DNA of 64,000 nt from Paraphysomonas bandaiensis (Eukaryota; Chrysophyceae). Of this stretch, positions 52,927 to 64,000 are shown one piece after another. Numbering within the stretch: the first letter of the stretch is position 1; each line of letters starts with the position of its first letter. The notes under the pieces were generated by a model. The model did not search any database and was not told the DNA's origin. It saw only the letters and a list, made by a program, of their open reading frames with translations. Where the stretch lies: assembly GCA_965644295.1 (NCBI GenBank), contig CBFFRP010000150.1, positions 124,001 through 188,000 on the forward strand, written 5' to 3'. Both the position numbers and the translations under genes were made by a program.

Positions 52927-54599
52927 CAGGGATAGGGAACAATATATTGTATTGCAATATATTGTACAATATATTGCAATATATTGTAAAATATATTGAT
53001 TGGTGGACTGGTCAAATATTCCATCAATAGTGTTTCTGTTAATAGAGCTCACAATACTATTGCAATATATTGCAATCAATATTATGATAGTCATATAAGA
53101 GAAGATCCTCAACTGTATGGTGCAAAATATACGCCTCTGTATACAAATATCCGGAAAATAAGAAAAAAAGCCTATTTTTGATGTTATTTTCTATTTTTTA
53201 TGTATCGCCAGCTCAAACAGCACTCTACACCTCTCCACATGTATGTACAGTACTTCTCTTAATATAGTATATATATCCTATAGTGACAATGCTACAAACA
53301 GAAAATTGGCTACTGATTCTGGTAACACCGTATTACTTGTGTGAAATTGTCGAATGTTATAATATATATTAGGTGTACCCCTAGTTGGATGTGCATCTCA
53401 CCGACTAAATCTCGCTGTCAATGAACTCATTGGCAGCAAAGAGAAGAGGAATAACCAAGGAGATGTGACAAGATCTGACGAAGGCATTAGGCCTCTTATT
53501 CGCAAAGTAGACCTACTAATGGGGAAGTTGAAGCAGATTAAGAATGCTGCATTGCTACGTGGCCAAACCAGTCTGCTACCAGAAAGGGTAAATGTCACAA
53601 GATGGTCTTCTATGTTTCAGGTTCTCGTAAAGTGGATGCGTATAAAAGATCATGTATTAAAAATTGAAGACTTACCGCTTGCAGTTACTGATATGATTCC
53701 TACTCCTCGACAGAATACCGAAATAATCGCCCTTGTAGACGACCTGAGGAAGTTTGAAAGCGTCTCGAAATTGCTTCAAACTGGAGGATCAAGTCAAGTG
53801 AATCTTTATGAATGCCGGAACATATTTGATGGCTTATTGAGGGACTTTAGGCCAAAGTATCCACTATCTGCTTTACAGAAAAACAGTCCCATTGTTAATG
53901 ATCCGAATTTCGAGAATGGAATTGCAAAACTCCAAGCAGGCGAAGAATTGGACTTGACAAGATCTGAGAAAGATGCTGTTAGAATATATCTCCGTTCAGA
54001 CAGTGATTATTGCAACAATACAGAGGATGATGAAGCTGAAGTTGGCTATGCGGAAAAAATTCTTCAATCAGCTCAAAAACTTAAGAAGCGAAAAGTTGAA
54101 ATATCTAAGTACAGGTGCACGAGTCATGTAGTATGTACTTCCAATACGTGTGAACGCCTGTTCAGCGCAGCAAAACTGATTATATCAGTGTTGCGCAAAC
54201 GTATGCATCCTACTACACTTAATATGCTGTTGTTTCTGAAAGCTAACCGACAGTTGTGGCCGGATGCAAGCATATTTCAATCAATATTGAATGAATATGG
54301 TGATGATGATGTCACCGATGATGGCTCAGAGGATGAGTATGAGGAAACTTTTAATTAGTTAAGAGTAGTGGGTTTGATTATCAAGTGACCTTAGACCTTA
54401 TAAAATATGGCAAGTACTAAAAATGAAAACTACGGATGTGTTTACTTACTGATTAGTCATACTAATATATTGCAATATATTGTACAATATATTGCAATAT
54501 ATTGCAATAGTATTGTAGGGCCGGTTTAAAAAATCCATCAATACTATTGATGGAACGCTACCTAACAATAGTATTGCAATATATTGTTCCCTATCCCTG
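52927..54599 (+). mobile_element. hAT-3: hAT transposon with internally deleted transposase
   Basis: The termini CAGGGATAGGGAACAATATA and inverse are flanked by the 8-bp duplication TTATAAAG (52919-52926 and 54600-54607). Subterminal CAATATATTG repeats mark both ends. It is 1673 bp and keeps a C-terminal transposase frame. The terminal family differs from hAT-1/hAT-2 (CAGGGCTGCG). Confidence 0.93.
53373..54358 (+). pseudogene. hAT transposase, C-terminal half
   Basis: The open stretch runs from about 53373 (VPLVGCASHRLNLAV, the C-x2-H-x2-N-L motif of hAT proteins) to a stop at 54358. An ATTAG just before it could be a splice acceptor. The C-terminal dimerisation motif is clear: SNTCERLFSAAKLIISVLRK with following LLFLKANRQLWPD. 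The N-terminal BED finger and the first catalytic aspartate region are missing, so transposition would need a partner element. The first ATG in frame is at 53465. Confidence 0.8.
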
Positions 54600-54607
54600 T
54601 TATAAAG

Positions 54608-54938
54608 TATTTAAGTTTTTAGTAATAAATAATAATATATAAGTAGAAACTAGCGAGAGAGAGAGAATTACAACCGAAGTTGTATTTGGAAACTTTCGGA
54701 GAAAAGCCCCAATGAAATCGGGTTGGGGTTAAAAAAAGGCTAGCCTTTGTCCGCCTCCGCGTTTTTTTTATATTGTGCATATAAAATCCAGCACAAGCTA
54801 ATACAATTCGAATAATAAGGTTTATTATTATGACTGTGCCTACAAGATGAACTCACATCGGAACTCCCAACTTTCATGAACAGCAGGCGATGAACTCATA
54901 CACACCCTAAACTAAGATTATACCAGTCAGGCAAACCC
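54608..54938. other. Short spacer between hAT-3 and PDH E1-alpha
   Basis: It holds a GA microsatellite at about 54653-54667 and the 3' flank of the pyruvate dehydrogenase gene. No ORF. Confidence 0.4.
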
Positions 54939-56229
54939 TTAATTATGAATGCTCTTAGCGATATCAGGCATACGGATAAACTCTGGAGGAGCATTCTTTC
55001 CATTCTCGTCGGAATAAATGTCTTCATACAGCCACTCATTCGGGGGGAATGAAGAAGTCTTAGCTCTTGTGAGAGCCTGTTGGACTTCGCTTCGAACCTC
55101 CTTCTCGATTTTTTTAATATCATCAGGAGTATAAAAGTTGTTATCGACCAGCAGCTTCTTGACGTAATCAATAGGGTCGCGGGCGGATCGGACACCTCCG
55201 ACCTCATCACGGGTACGGTACGTAGTGCCTGGATCGGACATAGAGTGGCCATGGTAACGATATGTGTCCATTTCGACATACATCGGCCCATTACCAGAGG
55301 AGCAAAACTCCCTGACCATTTTCATGCCTTCTCGGACGGCAAGAACATTCATACCATTAATACGAATACCAGGAATATGGTTCCCCATGGTGTAGTACTG
55401 GTAGTTGGACGAGGAACGGTTGCTGGATGTTCCCATACCGTACTGATTATTCTCAATAACGAAAACCATTGGCAATTTCCACAGGGATGCCATGTTAGCA
55501 GACTCCCAAATTTGGCCCTGGTTCGCGGCCCCATCACCATACATAGCCATTGCAATGGGCATTTGTGCACCCTCTGGAGTCATATACTTAGATGCCAGCG
55601 CGAGACCAGCCCCAACAGGAACCTGAGCGCCAACAATTCCCTGACCACCGTAAAAATTGTGAGATTTTTTGTAGAAATGCATGGAGCCTCCCTTGCCCCT
55701 AGTGCATCCAGTTCGAAATCCCAAAAGCTCTGCAAACACTTGCTCGACAGTAATTCCACGAGTAAGGGCAATACAATGGCATCTGTATGAAGTAATGATC
55801 GAATCCTCAACAGTGGTAGCAGCATCAATGCCAGTTGCCACAGCCTCCTGACCATCATACAAATGGCAAAATCCTCTAATATTTCTAGCCTATATAATAA
55901 AATTAATTTATTATCATAATCATGTTATTATATATATATATATGACCTTATATTCAGTGTCATTCGTGATTTCCATACGGCGCATTGTATACATAAGCTT
56001 AAAATAATTCGTGAGCTCTTCTTTAGTTGTTGTTGCAGTAGTTTGAGGTGCTTCACATTCTATATATATATATTAATATATATGTATGTTATATATGGAT
56101 GATCTTACTGTGAGATGAAAAGGCCTTATCACCCAAATCAACTGTGATGGTATCTGCAGAGAACTGTCTGAGATATACATTCATACCTTTACGACATAAT
56201 GATGTAATAGAACGTGAAGATGTAAGCAT
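54939..56229 (-). CDS. PDHA: Pyruvate dehydrogenase E1 component, alpha subunit (mitochondrial)
   Basis: The exons are 56109-56229, 55947-56059 and 54939-55889, with GT-AG introns of 49 and 57 nt, giving 394 residues. The N-terminus (MLTSSRSITSLCRKGMNVYL) is basic and hydroxylated without acidic residues, as in a mitochondrial presequence. The thiamine diphosphate motif begins GDGAANQG at about residue 196 and continues to ENNQYGMGTS. The regulatory loop YRYHGHSMSDPGTTYRTR contains the conserved phosphorylatable serines of E1-alpha. The protein pairs with E1-beta in the matrix complex that converts pyruvate to acetyl-CoA. Length matches the family. No lesion. The first exon is markedly A/T-rich compared with the last. 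Confidence 0.96.
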
Positions 56230-57789
56230 AGTTTAATTTATAGGGAGGATGATGAGAGGGAATGTATGGTGTTTAATTGTAAGTGAGGATGTGAGATATG
56301 CATATATATATATATGTATGTGTATGTATGTATAGAGAGTTATGTATCTATAGACCATACAGTACACACATCCATACATACATGTACATACTACGACATG
56401 ATCTACGCACCCATTCCATTCATATGAAAATACGTCTACATACATATCATATACATACACACCTCATGTGTTGCATGTACAGCAGTATGTATTGTACATA
56501 CCATACAACCATAAACATATACAAAAATACTGTAGGGGTCTTGTGTCACCAGCACCACACACACCATATGCTTTTTTTGTGATCATGTGATGATGATGAC
56601 CAATAAAAAGAACCCATCACCTCCGTGTGTATGTACGTACGCGCCTATCTCTGTCGTATCGGCAGTCAGCATCTTATTTTTTCGGAAATTTATTGAAGCA
56701 AAATATACTCTATATTACTGAGATACAACTACGGCTGAAATACAGATAATTGTTATCTCAATATTTGTCTCATATACAAAGGATGCCGATATGGTGTATG
56801 GGGATGTATGTGGACACAGCAGTATATACAGTCACATATATATAGAAGATTGGACTGATTCATATACACATACATCTATATACATATACATATGGATATT
56901 ACTCTAATCACACACAAAACATACCACTAAAGGCTTAAGATTAATTCTGGAGGCAAATATGATTAATTCAGACTCATTTCTTATCTAAATAACATGCTGC
57001 AAGTGTGTTGTTGTGTAGCTTAATGATCTTAATGACTAGAATTGAATATAGAAAAATACACATGTATATAATAGCTGATTAAAGGTATACTAATATATTG
57101 CAATGGTATTGTTGGGCTGGTTAAAAGTATGAGCAATAGTATGTAATATACTGTTTCTGAGTCCCTATATACTATATATATGTATATCGTTAAATAACAA
57201 TTAAACTTGTATATATCTTCATATTTTAATTAGTCACTATCTAAAGGAATTGCACTACATTTAAGAAGTGAAGTATAAACAAAGAAAATGTATCTGACAA
57301 AGACCGAGTTAAATTTCGTTGAAGAAACTCGTGAGTTCGATATAACAACTCTCAGCATAGCCTACGTGATTTAAAGTAATAATAAGAATAATTGGTGATT
57401 TTAGCTCATCCTACTATAATGTATGCTTGAACTGTTGTAATCAACACAATGGTGACGTGAAACCAAACTGTTCGCCACTTTACGTTATTCTGTATAGTAG
57501 AGAACGTGGTGTCGTAGCTTCTTGCTGTGTATTGCTGATGCAGTATACCACTACGTATTTTCGTACGTTTTATCTTATGGAAACCTCTGTGGTTATATAT
57601 ATTATATACTATATACTTTATACCACATCAAATATTCCAACAGTAACTACCATCATGCATGGCCAGCAGTGCAGATTATGACCACACCAAAACGCATCAC
57701 ATTCAAAGTGAAAATAATAAGTCGCAAATCACAGTACAGAGAGTCCGCAAACGGTGGATAATACCGATAATTTTTAATAGTCTAGTTTG
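56230..57789. other. Intergenic region with microsatellites and a decayed hAT end
   Basis: TATG/TGTA-type microsatellites lie at about 56295-56335, some 70 bp upstream of the PDH start. Around 57010-57175 the words ACTAATATATTGCAATGGTATTG and GGGCTGGTT resemble the right end of hAT-3 in a decayed form (preceded by the same TTAATGACTA word found near hAT-4). No supported gene; the 57427-57761 frames lack any domain or splice context. Confidence 0.45.
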
Positions 57790-60700
57790 TCAAGAAAATG
57801 TGAATCCCTCGCTACCATGAACTATTGCTGTATGTAAACTCTTCCGTAGACAATGCCTGCTAGGATACTCCGGTAGGCGAAGCAAGTTGAAACAAGTGGC
57901 GGCAGTGGGCAGGGCTTTAGCTTCACAGTAAGGCACTTTCGCTATAGTAAACATTGGTCTAATTCCTGAAGAACATACTATTAAGCATATAGTACACCCA
58001 TACTGCACCACACCTGTAAAGCCAGTCGGAGGAAGACGAGTGCAACCCGTTACAAACCTGAGAGCATTACAATTAATTCATATACTTTCTACTGACAACT
58101 TACCGTAACAGCATCCCTCTGGAAGAGCTATCTGCTTCCCCCACAAACTCCCAAAACCACTTAATCACGATGTCCAGTGCTGCATAACCATTGTACATTG
58201 TGTGATTTTTCCATTCGTCCAAATCAATAGCTCCAACCCCAGTTACCAACACGCCGATATCCGACACTGCAAGAAGATCCAAGCATTTCTGTGGCACAAT
58301 ACGTCGAATACCAGCAGATGTTTGTTCAGCAGCTGTACGCATTTTCTGTACCAGTGTGTGTTCTATCAATAAATCCACGTACTCGGATTTATTGTTGTCA
58401 GTAACAGCAATACCATCCCCTCCGGGAACAAGGTTAACAACAACTCCAGATGCATCGGCGGCAGTGAAAGACAAATCTAAATCTTGAGCTCCACTGTTGG
58501 CCAACATCCATTGTAGATTCTTGTATAAGTCACAATCCACATTGGCCACGTCATGAAGACTAATTGGTTCATCAAATACGAGCTTCCAAAAGCAGTCAGC
58601 AATGTTTATCGATAGTAGGCCAGAGTCCAGAGGAGCATGAGCGGAATCACTCACTCCAGATGATCGATAACGACGAAGAAGCAAATGGCCAATCAATTCA
58701 CCAAACTCAAAATAAGGTAAATCATCCGAAAAGGTAGATTTCGAAGACAAAGAAATCGGTACACATGTTTGCATTGAATTGTTTTCTACAGTAGAAAATA
58801 ATGCATAATTATCGCCACCTTCTTCACTAAAGCAAAGATCAGCAGAAATTTTCTCGAACACCTCACGTTCAACACCGATTCCAATGCCTTCCTCCCCAAA
58901 AAACTGAAATAACACATTCTTTTGCAGGTAAGATGGCTTCTCTAACAAACCGGTACTTGTGTCTTTGTCCTCCTCTTGCAGGGCTGATACCAAGCTGCGC
59001 CAGGTATGTACCCGTGGCAGAATAATTTCTTCTGGTATCACATATTCGTCACACGAGAGAGTAGTCAAAGCACACTCTGCATACTCAAATTCTGTGCAAT
59101 ACTCCAACAACTTTTTTCCAACCGCAAGTTTGTTATCTATGTCCAACAAACAAGGGTTTTCTATTAGAAAAAAAAGTTTACCTTCCAAATGATGATGATT
59201 GCTTCTGACCACTGAGTTCACTAGAGAAAAAAAATCGGGCACAGTTGCGAGTGATTCGAACACCTGGGCAATTCTCTCTCCCATTTGAGACAGCGCGTCC
59301 CCAAGATTACAGAGCTGCCGTACTGCAGAAAGGTTAGAACTCCGGAACACCAGTAGTGCACATTCTACATGTTGCGAGTACACGGCATATATGAAGGGCG
59401 ACCACAAGGATTCATCCTGTACATCTGGATCTACACCAGAGACCTCAAGCAGCGTTCTTGCTACTGATAAGTGCCCCATAAGACAGCTTGAATGTAAAGG
59501 CGTTACACCCATACAATCCTTTACTGTGCTCAGATCAGGCATCAGCTGCACAAGAACCTTGACGAAATTCACATTCCCTGGCACTTAAGTCAAATATTGG
59601 AAGCAAAACAAATAAACATATATCGACCTTCTTCTGCAGCCCAATGAATTACAGTACTTTCGTCATCAGACTCACTGAGCAACAGATGTCTGACCGCCTT
59701 GGACCGAACACGATACACGGCTGGATCAATAACGCTTTCAATATTACATATCGACGAGTCAACAGTGATTATGATAGACTGAAACATGTCAACCATATTA
59801 TCTCGTACAAGCTGAAAGATCACACATGGGTTATCTGAGAACCACTCGCTTGCACTGCTCAGAATACAGCAACTATATGTTGGAAAATATTTGCACAATA
59901 TATTACCCATATCAATATTACCCTGGCATATGGCAATCTCTAAAAGGGACATTGGAACTTCTTTGCAAATATAAAAACGAGAAGTTCGTCGAGTGCGTTT
60001 CGGAGAGGCCTTCAGCATTTGAAATAGAACAGGATTACTTCCTTCAGAAAAGTCGAGAAATTCTTCGGAAGTGGAATCACGAGAAGCAGTAAACCGTTTT
60101 AGAAGGAGATCTGCACACTTTACAGCTCCGTGCAAAGTACATAGCACAACAATGTCTTGCATCGTGGGAATAACACCACGACCAATACCGTCCCGACCAG
60201 GGTCTAGATGTTGCCTTATAGTGTTATAATCATCATCAGATATAGCTTGAGTCCACTTTGAGTCGATTTTACTAAGTGACTTCACGAGTTCTCCATGCCA
60301 ATCTCTCTCCTCTAATGCCGTCGGATCTGGAGTAACAGTGTGCGCCGCCTGGCTGTTACTCTCTCCTAGCTCGAAGTAAGTATAGAGTAAAACGTAGTTA
60401 ACATAGTATGCCTACCTGTACATGGCTTCGACAAGCCAAATGATTCATCCCAGTCCTCGTTACACTCACTGATATCTGGCCTGTTCTTCTTACACAGTCT
60501 TCGTTTTCCAGGAATCTTCCGCAAGCTTTCTCCTGCAAAATAAATACATATTATCCACACATAACATACATATTAATGAACTTTACCTTCATTAAACACA
60601 GAGGTACTCGAGTCACTGACCGTGTTACTTGAATAACTGTCTATGGATTGACTGTCCTCTCTAGTAACATGACCAGTAGACGCCTTACATAGTCTACTCT

Positions 60701-60882
60701 TTCCTGGAATTCTCTTGAAATTACCTGTAAATTGATAAGAATATAAGATATGGATTGTAGTATATGATATGACCAGTAGCAGGTTCATTGTGTTGCTTCT
60801 TCATGTATGTATCATCGCAATCATCAAAGAGATCCTCATCACTTGATATATCTACTGTACGTTGAGATCGTAAACGTTTCAT
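57790..60882 (-). CDS. Ankyrin-repeat HECT-type E3 ubiquitin ligase
   Basis: The exons are 60774-60882, 60587-60724, 60416-60532, 59628-60365, 58104-59577 and 57790-58057. Introns are GT-AG of 46-54 nt with consistent phases, giving 947 residues. Two early exons each carry a [KR]-IPGK-x-RLCK motif in acidic context. Ankyrin-like repeats follow (STVIHWAAEEG, then GVTPLHSSCLMGHLSVARTLLE). The C-terminal half is a HECT domain: FFGEEGIGIGVEREVF, then YFEFGELIGHLLLRR, and in the last exon PTAATCFNLLRLPEYPS, where the cysteine (about residue 914) forms the ubiquitin thioester. It should take ubiquitin from an E2 and pass it to targets bound by the ankyrin region. Targets are unknown. The HECT domain ends with the expected SEGFTFS. 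Confidence 0.9.
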
Positions 60883-61279
60883 TTATGATAGTATTTATTG
60901 GGTTATGAATGAAGGAATGGGATGATTATTGATACCTTGATTTGTTTTGTGTTAATATGAATAGGAGAATTCTTCTACCTTAACGAGACATCCAGCCACT
61001 ACCTATGATCATATGATATTATTGTACCTATAGGTGTGTACCTACCTACACACACTACATACGTACATACATACATACATACATACATACATACATACAT
61101 ACATACATACATACATACATACATACAGATTTTTGGCATGGCATGGTAGTGTCAGTGATGCAGTGTTTGTATATATACATATATATGTATATGCAGATAG
61201 GAGTGCAGCATTACATTCATTAAATTCCCAACAATTCATTCAATTATATAGAATTTATTTATCTCTTATAATTATATCA
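60883..61279. promoter_or_regulatory. Divergent spacer with a long CATA microsatellite
   Basis: There are 397 bp between the divergent starts of the HECT ligase and UMP1. A (CATA)n run of about 17 units fills 61061-61128. Shared promoter function is inferred. Confidence 0.5.
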
Positions 61280-61821
61280 ATGGAAGATAGATCATTACCC
61301 CTTCATACTGCTCCTGTTGACCGTATGCGTCATGGGTTTCAGTGTTTAGAGAATGAGATGTCTGCAACACATCCGATTATGGGATTCGAAAAGAATGTAA
61401 GACAATATAATTCTATATATTATAACACTTATATATTATAATAATATAGTATGATAATATGCGATGGACGGAAAAAATAACTAATGCCCGACGAATGTAT
61501 GGTATTCATATGGCAATGAGACTGGCATCAGAGAGGGAACAGTTTGATAGGAGTCACCGCCTATTTGGACTGCCATCTTCGAAGTAATATTATAAATCAT
61601 AGTGTTTACTATTTATTTTTACTAATTATTATATAAAGGATAAGCTTGGAGTCCGCAACTGGCGATGGCATCAGCATCGATTATTCTGATTTTCTTAATG
61701 GTTTGTTCATACTATCTGTATGTCATCAGTTGTAACCATACTTGTAGACCCTTTGAAGAGGCCGGATATTCCTAAGGTACAGTTACACGAAGTTATGGAA
61801 GTAAAGCTTGGGCTGATGTGA
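61280..61821 (+). CDS. UMP1: Proteasome maturation factor UMP1/POMP
   Basis: The exons are 61280-61396, 61450-61583, 61639-61700 and 61748-61821 with GT-AG introns of 47-55 nt, giving 128 residues. No single exon is recognisable by length; the joined protein matches the UMP1/POMP family. It has an HP-[LI]-type motif early (ATHPIMGFE), then ARRMYGIHMAMRLASERE (family G-x-H-x-P-M-R-x-x-x-E pattern), a LPSS segment, GDGISIDYSDFL (family D-E-x-I-x-F-E-D-x-L) and the ending HEVMEVKLGL (M-E-x-x-x-G-L). Length is normal (about 120-150). It is the short-lived chaperone that assembles 20S half-proteasomes and becomes the first substrate. It lies head-to-head with the HECT ligase gene, both in the ubiquitin-proteasome system. 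Confidence 0.9.
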
Positions 61822-62601
61822 GTAGATTAATGCATTTTCTGATCGCAACATGGTGTTGATGGCGTAAGATATGAGAGCTACTGCGGTTGTAATAATTAAT
61901 TTGTCCTTTGTTGAATGGAATGAAATGCATGAATAGCTTGTGACTGTTTAGTCGTGGCTAGCTATGTAGGTGTGAATAAAACGGAACAGTCTAACGAACT
62001 TTGTGGAAAATTTTCAATTAAAAGCAGAAATAATGCACTGCAGAGTGCAGAGAACTTAAGGTTGTTTCTAAGAACACAGTGAATCAACGACGAAAATGAG
62101 AAATTCTAATTTCGGGTTTTACCTTGCAATGGGTTTATCCGCTAAATTCCTTTCAGAGGTTAGGTTGTTTTCTATAGTTTCGTTGAGAATTAACTGTAAC
62201 TTGTCATTTTGAGACTAGACACTAGCCCCACAGTGAAAGTTCTAATCCCTTACTTTCTGTCCAACTTATGCCAAATACTTTTCATAAATTCATGTTCAAG
62301 CTAACGTTTGATAACGCAATCTTTCACTATTCACTATTCGCATATTGGCAGTGAATATAGGTGGAAATATTATATAATTAGTGTAAATTATTATCGCTCG
62401 ACTGAACACTTCTTAGAGTAAGCATGTGCAGTTTTCTGTTTAGCTGTTTAGAATCCTTTGTCATCTCTGATTAGCAGCACCTTCACAAAGAGGACATAAA
62501 GCTCCGTGTAACCGTCGGAGTTTATTGTACATATCACAGAGTGGTTATCTGTTTTATGCACATACATATTCATCTTGTGAACGCTAGATTATAAAACAAT
62601 A
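61822..62601. other. Intergenic region between convergent genes
   Basis: A/T-rich 3' flanks of UMP1 and the TPR-glycosyltransferase. I see no ORF, RNA gene or inverted termini. Confidence 0.5.
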
Positions 62602-64000
62602 TCAAAGTGGTGGTTCACATATCCAGTGCCTTTTCACCCACAACACATCTCTTATATGGTGAGGCTTGGGATGTAGGGGGAAGCAGACTAATCCAGTCGG
62701 CTGAGGAATGTCTCCGCCCTCTGTAGCCATGGCTTTTGCGTCAGAATAATCGACTGCAAGACCAGGGTAGATATCTTGAACAAATGCCACATCTTGCATT
62801 ACTCCCGTTTCAGCATCGGATAGCATTAACTCTAGGTAGTGGTCAAATTTGTACATCACACGTGATACCTCAGCATAATGGCTTTTCAGGAAGTAGAAGA
62901 GGTTATGGGGGAAGGGGGCAGGTTGTAAAGGCATGTGCGCTGAGTTGACAGGAGGGGCACGCCATATCATAACACTGGAGTTAATCCCACAGGGCCGACC
63001 TTTGATAAGCAGAAATCATGTATTGCAAGTATAGAAGAAACACAGGACAGGCGTATTGACATACACTCATCAAAACATTCACAATTACCCATATTCACAC
63101 CTTCATTAGATAGCCATTTCGCGCCCAGACAAATAAAATGTGGCCCAGATTTTTGCTCAATTGCTAGTGGATCAGATAGTAGAGCATTAACGGTCTGAGA
63201 ACACAGCACTGTGTCGAGGTCTAAATACAGCACGCGTCCAAAGAGAGCAGCCTCGGGACTGAACAAATAAGCTTTACACCACCAACCCCGCCAGCCCCAA
63301 GATTTAATATCAGGAAGTAAACTACATACACGGAAGACTTGTTAAAGGCGACACAAAAATAAAATATAGTGCCAATAAAAGAACTACTTAAATAGGAATA
63401 GCGTCACAATAAACACAATGTACACAGTTATCTACATACCGATACTCCACCCCGGGCCTACGTATCAGCTTCTCATCCTCCGGTGTGTCTGTGAAGCACA
63501 CAATACTAGTATTCTGAGCATTTTCTGGCGTAAGAAATCTATACAAGGCCAGTACGAGAGCGTTCACATATTCAGCACCGTATTTTGTTCCCCATTTCAC
63601 CATTACAATTGTGGTGGTGCACAATTCAACTTCTGTCTCAGTACAAACACGTGAAATATCATAGCACGTGCGTATCTCTCCGGGTGACGGTAGGGATGGT
63701 AATCGATTGCGAGTTAATTCCAATGCCTCCACGAATTTGCCCATTTGTCTCAAAGCAATGTTCATATTGTACAAACAATGACAGTCATTAGCTTTTACCT
63801 CGAGACCCTATCGCAATACCGATATTAGCATCACTCAATATCATGAACACATTATTACCTTTCTACAGTAATCAACAGCTTTAGAAGGATTATTCAATTT
63901 AATTAATACCGCAGCAGCTGCACTATATGCTTCAACTATATGTGGATTTAAACGAATAGCTTCTAGAAAACATTGAAGTTGTTCTTGAGGATCAATATCT
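62602..64000 (-). CDS. TPR-containing glycosyltransferase-like protein, 5' end beyond the window
   Basis: The exons visible are 63859-64000 (partial), 63426-63807, 63101-63337 and 62602-62999; introns are GT-AG of 51, 88 and 101 nt. The 63338-63425 acceptor (AACAAG) and the exact donor at 63100 are the least sure. The visible N-terminal part has TPR-like helices (AIRLNPHIVEAYSAAAAVL and a following repeat). A nucleotide-sugar transferase fold follows: VMVKWGTKYGAEYVNALVLA, IVCFTDTPED, then the D-x-D metal site in VLYLDLDTVL, and further on CGINSSVMIW and CFPLHPKPH. This order resembles GT-A type glycosyltransferases of the glycogenin/GT8-like superfamily. Donor and acceptor are unknown. No membrane segment in the visible part. 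Confidence 0.75.

Noticed and set aside
57427-57761. Overlapping frames of 79-84 codons upstream of the HECT 3' end
   Set aside because: No recognisable domain, no splice partners, and A/T-rich composition of intergenic DNA.
61034-61441. 135-codon frame starting with Thr/His/Tyr repeats
   Set aside because: The first part translates the CATA microsatellite; the true start is the ATG at 61280 of UMP1.

Overview
The window is nuclear DNA of a eukaryote with compact genes. Coding regions are split by spliceosomal GT-AG introns, mostly 43-60 nt, and joining exons across them restores uninterrupted frames. The gene set (mitochondrial pyruvate dehydrogenase E1-alpha, proteasome assembly factor UMP1, a myosin, a HECT ligase, a tandem-pore K+ channel with an EF-hand, a PAN-containing family-4 glycosyltransferase, a protein with F-x-P-x-[LM]-N repeats) suits a free-living protist or alga. 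One decayed copia element resembles copia lineages known from diatoms and related groups, so a stramenopile is my best guess. Lineage is not resolved from this sequence alone.

Host genes, left to right: an FxPxN-repeat protein (-, 1024-2731); an SLC37/GlpT-like MFS transporter (+, 3321-4800); a secreted PAN + GT4 glycosyltransferase (-, 5771-7564); a two-pore K+ channel (+, 8184-9344); an acidic, Ser-rich protein of unknown function (+, 25583-27366); a myosin (-, 32258-36894); a PPP-family Ser/Thr phosphatase (+, 37945-41922) with a 176-bp satellite array inside an intron; PDH E1-alpha (-, 54939-56229); an ankyrin-HECT E3 ligase (-, 57790-60882); UMP1 (+, 61280-61821); and a TPR-glycosyltransferase cut off by the right edge (-, 62602-64000). 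Neighbouring genes are often divergent with 400-1050 bp between start codons, which suggests shared promoter regions. CATA/TATG microsatellites lie near several starts, and the first 100-200 coding bases are visibly richer in A/T than the rest.

Between the genes lies an unusually readable set of transposons. There is a nearly intact Ty1/copia element with identical 293-bp LTRs and 5-bp target duplications (10283-15736), and a decayed copia element of another lineage on the minus strand (17816-25212). The second element's LTR is invaded by a 2.5-kb inverted-repeat element, which itself carries a CACTA-type MITE. An apparently intact Ty3/gypsy chromovirus has identical 292-bp LTRs and a single 1610-codon Gag-Pol frame (46351-51881). 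It is inserted into an older ORF with methyltransferase-like motifs. Four hAT-type elements or remnants, two with clear 8-bp duplications of one terminal family and one of another, a PIF/Harbinger-like MITE with TTA duplications, and a piggyBac-like element with an intact transposase complete the list.

The 29.5-32.5 kb interval records a dateable series. A hAT MITE inserted; a 1066-bp tandem duplication then copied half of it together with the myosin 3' end; a Harbinger-like MITE then entered only one of the two copies. The lengths agree to the base (1555 = 1066 + 486 + 3). The features most worth a second look are the intronic 176-bp satellite, the copia Gag start codon lying inside the LTR with the primer-binding site translated, and the methyltransferase-like ORF split by the chromovirus.
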